Virus record (IMG/VR): IMGVR_UViG_3300032287_004484
Location: 124,001-188,000 of that record
Source: a virus
Reading direction: 5' to 3' (one strand)
Length of the DNA stretch: 64,000 bases
Shown here: one piece after another, positions 58,559 through 64,000 of the stretch
Position numbering within the stretch: the first letter of the stretch is position 1
Layout: the number at the start of each line of letters is the position of its first letter
Made by a program: the position numbers and the translations under genes
Notes under the pieces: model-generated
The model's input: only the letters and a program-made list of their open reading frames with translations
What the model was told of the DNA's origin: nothing
Database searches by the model: none

Positions 58559-58692
58559 AAAGATTCTCCATAAATAAGCATTTAGTATAATTTCTATATA
58601 ATATACAAGAAGTGTACCAAGGTTAAATTTTTTTTAAAAAATAGAACTATAAAAAAATAAACATTAGAACATAATTTCAAATATAATAAAAT

Positions 58693-59106
58693 ATGGATAA
58701 TACTAAAAAGACTGATTACTTTAATGTTTTTAAATTTAAAGCTTATTTTGTTTTAGATTCTAAGAAATCTAGTAATCTTATGGAAGAATATTTAGATGGC
58801 ATTGAGTTTTTTTATAAGAAGAAAAGTTTTTTTTCATTTAATAAAAATAAAATTATTATTGATGTTTATTATAACATGAATAAGAATTTTGATATTGTTA
58901 AAAATGAATTGAAAAATAATAAAAAACTTCTTATTGGTAAACAAATAATAATAAAGAATTTATCAAGTGATGAAAAAACTCAAATAGAAACTTTTAGATT
59001 AAAAATAAAAAAATATTTAAAGATAGAAATATTTCCTAATAAAATAAGTTATTCTAAAACTGGTAGATTATTTTATAAAATAAGGTTGGAGTGTATAGAG
59101 GTATGA
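58693..59106 (+). CDS. Hypothetical protein
   Basis: A 137-residue basic protein with mixed alpha/beta content ('FNVFKFKAYFVLDSKKSSNLM', 'KIIIDVYYNMNKNF'). No family recognised. Its stop overlaps the next ATG (ATGA). Confidence 0.55.
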   Translation: MDNTKKTDYFNVFKFKAYFVLDSKKSSNLMEEYLDGIEFFYKKKSFFSFNKNKIIIDVYYNMNKNFDIVKNELKNNKKLLIGKQIIIKNLSSDEKTQIETFRLKIKKYLKIEIFPNKISYSKTGRLFYKIRLECIEV

Positions 59107-59390
59107 ATAAGAAAGATTTAATTGTTGCTTTATGTAAAAAGAATGATTTTGATTTTATCGAACCAGAATTTTTAGATATAACTAAAAATGAATATTTTCA
59201 AATGGTTTTTGCTTCGCCAGATGAAGAGAAGATTAACAGTATGAATGATGTTAATAAATTTGTTAATTTTATTGAAATGATAATAGATGAATCAGAGAAA
59301 ATTTATAAAAAGAAATTTAATGATCGTATCTTTATGATAAAAGATTCACTCCTCGTCTTTGGTGAGTGGAAAGAATTAGAGAAGGTTTGA
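59103..59390 (+). CDS. Hypothetical protein
   Basis: About 95 residues from the ATG at 59103 (ATGA overlap); a GTG at 59091 is a possible earlier start. Helical and acidic ('NDVNKFVNFIEMIIDESEKIY'). No family recognised. It ends 1 base before the DNA glycosylase gene. Confidence 0.5.
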   Translation: MNKKDLIVALCKKNDFDFIEPEFLDITKNEYFQMVFASPDEEKINSMNDVNKFVNFIEMIIDESEKIYKKKFNDRIFMIKDSLLVFGEWKELEKV

Positions 59391-59391
59391 T

Positions 59392-60213
59392 ATGCCAGAA
59401 GCACCAGAAATAAAGATGTATACTGATTTTTTAAATTATATCTCTGAAAAATCGTCTTGTGTTGGAATCCAAAAAATGCCTCAATCTAAAAATAAAGATA
59501 TATCTTTTTCTGTTTTAGATCCAGAATTAGGTATTCCATCACTTAAGTTACGATTTGAAAGTAAAGGTAAAGAAATAGGTGCTAATTTTTTACACGAAAA
59601 CGGATCATTGTATAAAAGGTATCTTTTTCAAATGGGAATGAGTGGTTATTGGTTATTATGTGACGAACCATCTTTTCATAAAAATATTAAAATTAAAAAC
59701 AATACCGTTTTAAGATTTTTAATATATTCTGAACTTACAGATATTCATGGTTTTTTATGTTTAGTAGATACGAGAAGATTTGCTAAATGGAGCGAGGTTA
59801 CTCCAGATAAATGGGGTAATAATCGAGGTCCAGATCCTTTTTATGAGAGAGATCAATTTAAAGAGAATATTCTTTTTTCATTACATCAAAAAGATTTTGG
59901 AAAACCAATTTATGAAACTCTAATGAATCAAAAATATTTTAATGGAATTGGAAATTATCTAAGAGCAGTGATATGCGGAAGAATAGATGAAACACCTTTT
60001 CAATCAGCTCGTGATTATATTAAAAAAGATCCAGATTTATTTTTTGATACAATATGGCAAGTTATAGATGAATCTTACGATATGCAGATTAAAAATGCTA
60101 CTCCTTCTAATTGGTATAGTCCTTATGACGATAAAAAGGAAAAAAACTTAGAAGATTCAAATGGACGAAGATTTTGGTACAAGAAAAAGTGGGATCCAGA
60201 TAAAAATAAATAA
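59392..60213 (+). CDS. NEIL1-like (Fpg/Nei family) DNA glycosylase, zincless-finger type
   Basis: A 273-residue Fpg/Nei-family bifunctional glycosylase with N-terminal MPEAPEIK (P2 nucleophile, E3), a lysine in 'SKGKEIG' (K60), 'QMGMSGYW', 'VDTRRFAKW' and 'NRGPDPFYE', and the helix-two-turn-helix 'QKYFNGIGNYLRAVI'. These match human NEIL1 as I recall it (RGKEL, FGMSG, VDIRRFGRW, RGP, QRFFNGIGNYLRAE). The C-terminus 'NGRRFWYKKKWDPDKNK' has no Cys4 zinc finger and looks like the zincless finger of NEIL1 and Mimivirus Nei1. It would remove oxidised bases from DNA. Confidence 0.88.
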   Translation: MPEAPEIKMYTDFLNYISEKSSCVGIQKMPQSKNKDISFSVLDPELGIPSLKLRFESKGKEIGANFLHENGSLYKRYLFQMGMSGYWLLCDEPSFHKNIKIKNNTVLRFLIYSELTDIHGFLCLVDTRRFAKWSEVTPDKWGNNRGPDPFYERDQFKENILFSLHQKDFGKPIYETLMNQKYFNGIGNYLRAVICGRIDETPFQSARDYIKKDPDLFFDTIWQVIDESYDMQIKNATPSNWYSPYDDKKEKNLEDSNGRRFWYKKKWDPDKNK

Positions 60214-60225
60214 AAGGAGTTTTAA

Positions 60226-60699
60226 ATGTTAAAAGACTTTAAGTTTTATTTGGAGATGGTAGAAATCAATAAGGATATAGTTTTAAGCAAAATTAGTGAA
60301 ATCAATTCTTTTAAACAAGGAATCAAAAAAGAAGATATTAATTCTGAGAACTTTACTTTCTCTTATTTCCCTGAAAGGGACTTTAATCCTGTAATTTATA
60401 CTAATACTGAAGGTACTACAAATTTTTATGTTCCTACACTAGATGACTTATCAGAAAAAATAAAATCAGAAAAATTATTTGCTAATAACAACACTTTATC
60501 TTATACGATTGAGTATATGGAAGACGGCGCTATTATTAAAAAATCTTTTGGGACAGAAGAATATGGTGGAGAAAGAGAAGAAGGAATGGAACACGAAAAG
60601 AAAATAGTATCTTCATCTGAAACTAAAAAAATAGATAAATTTGGTGAAAAATATGAAAAACAATTCACTATTATGGCAACTTCTGAATTAAAATATTAA
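60226..60699 (+). CDS. Hypothetical protein with a tag-like N-terminus
   Basis: 157 residues, with SD AAAGGAG 6 bases before the ATG. The start MLKDFKFYLEMVEINK only loosely resembles the shared tag (F, Y, L shifted by one; no clear [LI]-x-E at the right place). The rest contains 'TNTEGTTNFYVPTLDDLSEKI' and a beta-rich acidic C-terminal part. No family recognised. It precedes hsp20. Confidence 0.5.
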   Translation: MLKDFKFYLEMVEINKDIVLSKISEINSFKQGIKKEDINSENFTFSYFPERDFNPVIYTNTEGTTNFYVPTLDDLSEKIKSEKLFANNNTLSYTIEYMEDGAIIKKSFGTEEYGGEREEGMEHEKKIVSSSETKKIDKFGEKYEKQFTIMATSELKY

Positions 60700-60729
60700 A
60701 AAAAAATTTAAAAAAAACAGATATTTTTT

Positions 60730-60811
60730 ATTTAAATCCTATATAAAATAATATAGAGATTATTGCTGATAAGGATAATCTCTATAAAAATTGCTCAAAG
60801 AGGATTTGAAT
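60730..60811 (+). promoter_or_regulatory. Candidate SD-masking leader structure of hsp20
   Basis: ATTTAAATCCT (60730-60740) can pair over 11 bases with AGGATTTGAAT (60801-60811), which contains part of the SD and ends directly at the ATG. Between them a perfect 12-bp hairpin forms: 60752-60763 with 60775-60786 around an 11-base loop. Together they resemble an RNA thermometer-like arrangement. A TATAAAATA stretch at 60743-60751 could be a late promoter; if used, the first strand of the masking helix would not be transcribed. Confidence 0.4.
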
Positions 60812-61264
60812 ATGACAACAAGTTTATCAAAAATTATTAATAACAACGGACAAAATCTTTTTTCTGATTTTGATTTTATTCTCACAAACTTTATGGATTC
60901 TCAGGGTCGATATAAGTTTGCTGAATCTTCTGGTTTTCCAAAATTGAACCTATATAGTTCTGAAACAGAAGATGGTAAAGTGAAGTACACAATTGAGGCT
61001 TCTATTACTGGATATGATAAAAATGATATAGATGTAATTGTAGATAGAAATAAATTAACTATATCATATAATAAAGATTTAGATAAAGATGAAGAAAAAA
61101 AGAATTATTTCTTACAAGAAATTAAGAAATCTTCTTTTTCAAGAAGTATTCTTTTATCTGAAAAATTAGATGTAGATAATCCTATCACATCTTATTCAGA
61201 CGGGTTATTAAAAATAGAGTTTTTTGAAGATATAAAGAAAAAATCTAAAAGATTAACATTCTAA
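60812..61264 (+). CDS. hsp20: Small heat-shock protein (Hsp20/alpha-crystallin)
   Basis: About 150 residues from the ATG at 60812, chosen over an in-frame TTG at 60791 because AAAGAGGA sits 7 bases before it. The protein has an N-terminal arm with 'DFDFILTNFM', then an alpha-crystallin domain: 'PKLNLYSSETEDGKVKYTIEASITGYDKNDIDVIV' in order (strands beta2-beta5), 'SFSRSILLSEKLDVD' and 'SYSDGLLKIEF'. The C-terminal I-x-I tail is absent or degenerate (KSKRLTF). Hsp20 genes are common in marine T4-like phages, usually near head genes. A chaperone for phage assembly proteins. Confidence 0.9.
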   Translation: MTTSLSKIINNNGQNLFSDFDFILTNFMDSQGRYKFAESSGFPKLNLYSSETEDGKVKYTIEASITGYDKNDIDVIVDRNKLTISYNKDLDKDEEKKNYFLQEIKKSSFSRSILLSEKLDVDNPITSYSDGLLKIEFFEDIKKKSKRLTF

Positions 61265-61274
61265 TTTTTTCACT

Positions 61275-61308
61275 TTTGACTCCTTAAATTTTACTTTAAG
61301 GAGTCAAA
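61275..61308 (+). terminator. 14-bp perfect stem-loop after hsp20
   Basis: TTTGACTCCTTAAA (61275-61288), a 6-base loop and the exact complement (61295-61308), 10 bases after the hsp20 stop. Strong hairpin but without a T-run directly after it, so it may stop transcription, stabilise the message end, or both. Confidence 0.6.
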
Positions 61309-61388
61309 TAAATAAAAAAAATTAATAAAAAAATAATCACAACGTAAAAATACTATAATCGCGAAATTTAACCTATAGGTGAGTATTA

Positions 61389-62573
61389 ATGATGGAATAT
61401 AAAAGTTATAAAAAAATACAGGAAAAAATAGAAGTTTTTGAAGATGCTTCTTTTGTCTCTTTACAAGATGACAAAACAGCTCTTATTAAAAATTCTAATG
61501 GAGATACTTGGAGCGTTCCATTTTCTTTTGAAGAAGATGAACTAACTCTTTTTGGTGAAAAAGCTGAATTAGTAGAATTAGCACCTGAAATTATTGAAGA
61601 AGAAAAAGAAGAAACAGTAGCAGATGTTAATTGCATGGTTTTAAAATCAGTTAAAGATGAAGAATTATTTAATGAAAGCTTAAATAGATTAGTTGAAGTC
61701 TTTGTTAATGAAAGAAAAAAATATAAATCAAAAAATAAAAAATCAAAAGTAATTTCTGAGTCAAAAACTGTGGAAACAGAAGAAGAAAATGAAGAGAAAA
61801 TCTGGGATTTTTTAAATAAGGATTCTAGAGATTTTACAGTTGCTTTTACTGAAAGTTGGGAAGATAAAATTAAACAAGTTAAAGAAAGTTTTAATGAGTT
61901 ATTTGAAAGTGGATTTTTATTTTCTAATGGAACAATTAAAAGAAAAACAATCTTAGATCCAGCTTTAATTTTAGAAGCTTATAAAGCAAAAAAAGAAAAT
62001 GTAAATTCATTTTTTGAAAATTTAAAATATATTAATGATTGGTATTTAAAAGCAGAAGAATTAGGTGTTATGAATGAATCACTTAATGGAGTTTCTCCAC
62101 TTTCTAAAGATTGGAAAACACATCTTCTTAAAAATCTTGTTCTTCAAAAAAGAAAAGGATTAGAAGTCAATATTAGTGAAGTTTTAACTGATCTTGAAAA
62201 ATTTGCATTAGAAATAATTTCTGAATCTGATATGACGATGAATATTGGATTAGATTCAAGTAAAATCCCTGGTTCACATAATGGAGAAAATCAAATTAAT
62301 TTCTTAAAAATGGGCGGAGTCTTTACTTATACCGATTTAGAAAAACTAATTTCTGATTTTACTAGAGCTATGTCAACTTATCAAGCATCTGGAATGGAAA
62401 GAGACACTCTCGGAAAAATCTCTAATTATAAAGATATTGCTGATAAAATGTATCGTACTAATATGATTGACGATGAAACAGTAACTAATATAATTACTGA
62501 TTTTAACACTACTTATGGTCCAGTTAAAGATAACATGTATGCTCCTTTAACTACATTTAAAGCAGGTGTGTAA
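61389..62573 (+). CDS. Probable prohead core/head-associated protein
   Basis: 394 residues, acidic and Lys/Glu-rich with an N-terminal beta-like domain ('FVSLQDDKTALIKNSNGDTW', about residues 18-50), a long charged helical stretch (about 60-150) and a C-terminal domain ('HNGENQINFLKMGGVFTYTDLEKL'). Internal sites of [LI]-x-E type occur (for example V-I-S-E). It is coupled to the protease gene (TAATG), so it is probably a scaffold or core component processed by it. I do not recognise a T4 counterpart by sequence. Confidence 0.6.
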   Translation: MMEYKSYKKIQEKIEVFEDASFVSLQDDKTALIKNSNGDTWSVPFSFEEDELTLFGEKAELVELAPEIIEEEKEETVADVNCMVLKSVKDEELFNESLNRLVEVFVNERKKYKSKNKKSKVISESKTVETEEENEEKIWDFLNKDSRDFTVAFTESWEDKIKQVKESFNELFESGFLFSNGTIKRKTILDPALILEAYKAKKENVNSFFENLKYINDWYLKAEELGVMNESLNGVSPLSKDWKTHLLKNLVLQKRKGLEVNISEVLTDLEKFALEIISESDMTMNIGLDSSKIPGSHNGENQINFLKMGGVFTYTDLEKLISDFTRAMSTYQASGMERDTLGKISNYKDIADKMYRTNMIDDETVTNIITDFNTTYGPVKDNMYAPLTTFKAGV

Positions 62574-63226
62574 TGGAATCAATCTACTTATCAGAAGCGG
62601 TAGTAATTAAAGATCACGAACTCAAAGAAATTATTATCGAAAGTAATGGTAGAGAAAGAAGAGTCCTTCAATTAGAAGGGCTCTTTCAAAGAGCTAATGA
62701 GAAAAATCGTAATGGAAGAATTTATCCTCTTCCTATCTTAGAAAGAGAAGCTTCTCGTCTTGTATCTTCTAAAATTAAAATAGAAGGCGGACTTATTGGA
62801 GAAATGGAACACCCTATCATTGAAGCTAATGATCCTAATGCAGTTTCTAGAGCAACTAAAATTCTCTATGAAAGAGCCTGTATCATGATCAAAGATCTTA
62901 GAGTTTCTGGAGATGATATTATCGGTAAATGTGAAATCTTAGATGATGCTAATCAATACGGTGCTACTCTAGCATCTATGGCTCGTCGAGGACATATGGC
63001 TGGTATCTCATCAAGAGCAGTTGGATCTAAACCTAAATTAGATTCTAATGGCGGACTTATGGTTAACGAAGATATTCAATTTGTTACTTGGGATATCGTT
63101 AGTGATCCTAGCGTTCATAATGCTAGATTAAAAGCTTTTATCAGCGAAGAAGTTCAGCGAATTCAACACTTACAAAAATCTGGAAGAAAAACTAATCTGT
63201 GGCAAGTTTTAGAAAAATTTAATTAA
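62573..63226 (+). CDS. 21: T4 gp21-type prohead core protease
   Basis: A 217-residue serine protease of the T4 gp21 type (T4 protein 212 residues). It has 'QLEGLFQRANEKNRNGRIYP' at residues 33-52, the catalytic His in 'GEMEHPII' (H80), and the Ser in 'AGISSRAVGS' (S146/S147), then 'FVTWDIVSDPSVHNARL'. It cleaves prohead scaffold, capsid and internal proteins, in T4 after [LI]-x-E. This is the expected processor of the tagged proteins in this window. The gene starts on the last base of the preceding stop and ends at a strong terminator. Confidence 0.9.
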   Translation: MESIYLSEAVVIKDHELKEIIIESNGRERRVLQLEGLFQRANEKNRNGRIYPLPILEREASRLVSSKIKIEGGLIGEMEHPIIEANDPNAVSRATKILYERACIMIKDLRVSGDDIIGKCEILDDANQYGATLASMARRGHMAGISSRAVGSKPKLDSNGGLMVNEDIQFVTWDIVSDPSVHNARLKAFISEEVQRIQHLQKSGRKTNLWQVLEKFN

Positions 63227-63232
63227 ATAAAA

Positions 63233-63260
63233 AAAAATCAGTCTTTTAAGACTGATTTTT
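63233..63260. terminator. Bidirectional rho-independent terminator
   Basis: AAAAATCAGTC (63233-63243), loop TTTTAA and GACTGATTTTT (63250-63260). The A-run before and T-run after make it work on both strands. It separates the rightward protease gene from the convergent gene ending at 63259. Confidence 0.85.
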
Positions 63261-64000
63261 AAATATCATATTTATCTATTACAGATAAACTCTTATCTTC
63301 AATATTATATTTACGCATAATCTTATTAATACTGTCTTCATTTTTATTAGAATAAATCTTTTCTTTAGAATCTATCAATAATTTACCAATCAATTTTAGA
63401 TTATTTTGATTTGATAAAAAATCAAATAATTTTTGATGATTAATTTTTTGATGCTCCATAAGATTTATTTCACTTAAAATAGAATTTAAAATTTTAATAA
63501 AATTATCTTTATTTTTTGTTAATAAATTATAAAAAGATTTACTTACGTTTTTAATGTTTTTACTTGTAATTAAATCTTGAATTAAATTTTTATTATTTTT
63601 ATTAATAACTAATTGTAATAATTCTTTTAATCTTTCTTTAAATATACTAATAAAGAAATTTTCTGGTTCTTTTTCTTGTAAATAATTAATTATATTTATC
63701 AAATTAAAAGTAAAAAATAAAAATTTAAAAAGATCAGCTTTTTCATTATCATTTAAATCAGGTAAAAAATCTTTTGAAAGAGAATCAAATGGAAATTCTT
63801 GACTTATATATTTAAAAACGTTTAAATCAACATTAGAGTCTCTTAATAATTTATCATTTTTAAGATAATTTAATATGTAATTAATATTAATCGTCTTATC
63901 TTCAGTCAATTCTTTTATCTTTTTAATAAGAGATTTTTTTTCTTTATCTTTTAAACTTTCAATTTTCTTTATTAATTTTAAACGATATATTTTATTATTA
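63259..64000 (-). CDS. Hypothetical protein, 5'-truncated by window edge
   Basis: The frame is open from the stop at 63259 to the right edge (at least 246 codons). A TTG at 63909 is possible but the frame continues upstream without a stop, so the true start probably lies beyond the window. Lys/Asn/Leu-rich and entirely helical ('DLFKFLFFTFNLINIINYL', 'IFKERLKELLQLVINKN'). No family recognised. Confidence 0.6.
   Translation of the reverse strand, partial: NNKIYRLKLIKKIESLKDKEKKSLIKKIKELTEDKTININYILNYLKNDKLLRDSNVDLNVFKYISQEFPFDSLSKDFLPDLNDNEKADLFKFLFFTFNLINIINYLQEKEPENFFISIFKERLKELLQLVINKNNKNLIQDLITSKNIKNVSKSFYNLLTKNKDNFIKILNSILSEINLMEHQKINHQKLFDFLSNQNNLKLIGKLLIDSKEKIYSNKNEDSINKIMRKYNIEDKSLSVIDKYDI

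Noticed and set aside
58581-58692. Possible sigma-70-like promoters in the gap between 58211 and 58693 genes
   Set aside because: TATAAT- and TATACT-like words exist but no partner -35 element at proper spacing; such words are expected by chance here.
60226-60699. Eighth member of the tagged protein set
   Set aside because: F, Y and L are shifted by one residue and no [LI]-x-E site follows at the right distance; only a loose resemblance.
61361-61388. TATAAT-like box before the head gene at 61389
   Set aside because: No -35 partner and the spacing to the start is ordinary for chance in AT-rich DNA; not listed as a promoter.
1-64000. tRNA genes
   Set aside because: No cloverleaf-like sequence with a T-loop GTTCRA core was seen in the intergenic gaps, all of which are shorter than about 200 bases.

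Overview
The window is a segment of an AT-rich tailed-phage genome with T4-like (myovirus) head assembly. The clearest viral hallmarks are a T4 gp21-type prohead protease next to a probable prohead-core protein (61389-63226), a tail-fibre and fibre-chaperone locus of about 30 kb (28555-58159), and a set of proteins sharing an N-terminal tag that looks like the T4 internal-protein capsid-targeting propeptide. LPS/O-antigen-type sugar genes and a heptosyltransferase-like protein suggest a Gram-negative host, but the sequence does not identify it. No tRNA, rRNA, CRISPR array, integrase or insertion sequence was seen, and no gap without a gene exceeds about 200 bases. Both window ends cut through genes.

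Region 1 (1-15426) is a sugar and cell-surface region. It holds a GDP-mannose 3,5-epimerase homologue, a STELLO/DUF288-like glycosyltransferase, RmlA, RmlB and RmlC (no RmlD in the window), a PlsC-like acyltransferase, a HAD-nucleotidyltransferase fusion, a methyltransferase, a short GDPD-like protein and several glycosyltransferases, two of them tandem paralogues. Among them lie a free-standing DUF1858 protein and three tagged candidate internal proteins. Region 2 (15562-24285) holds a co-directional block of uncharacterised proteins (an internally repeated helical protein, a SWIM zinc finger, a tagged protein, a VRR-NUC nuclease), then hypothetical genes, a membrane HExxH protein and three more tagged proteins, one with a ParB-like core. 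Region 3 (24294-28369) is nucleotide metabolism: dCMP deaminase, thioredoxin and a B12-dependent (class II) ribonucleotide reductase, followed by small hypotheticals and a half-size EamA transporter.

Region 4 (28555-58159) is the fibre locus. Six fibre proteins built from shuffled modules lead to a glycine-rich, gp38-like adhesin (39860-41233). An eight-gene enzymatic island follows (42091-48057): two related glycosyltransferases, a NeuD/PglD-like acetyltransferase, two AspH-like hydroxylases, a COQ7-like diiron protein, a DegT-type PLP aminotransferase and a GT9-like glycosyltransferase. More fibres then alternate with small assembly-chaperone genes, including a recent duplication of a fibre-chaperone pair. 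With RmlA and RmlB elsewhere in the window, the island could make an acylated amino-deoxy sugar and attach it, or modify fibre residues directly.

Region 5 (58211-64000) has a secreted small protein, two hypotheticals, a NEIL1-like (zincless-finger) DNA glycosylase, Hsp20 with a possible SD-masking leader, the head genes, and a truncated gene on the opposite strand. A recurring element close to CATAAATATA lies about 20-26 nt upstream of several start codons and resembles the T4 late promoter. It precedes two of the tagged genes, which fits late expression and packaging into the prohead. The most interesting candidates are the shared targeting tag on seven otherwise unrelated proteins and the hydroxylase/glycosyltransferase island beside the adhesin.
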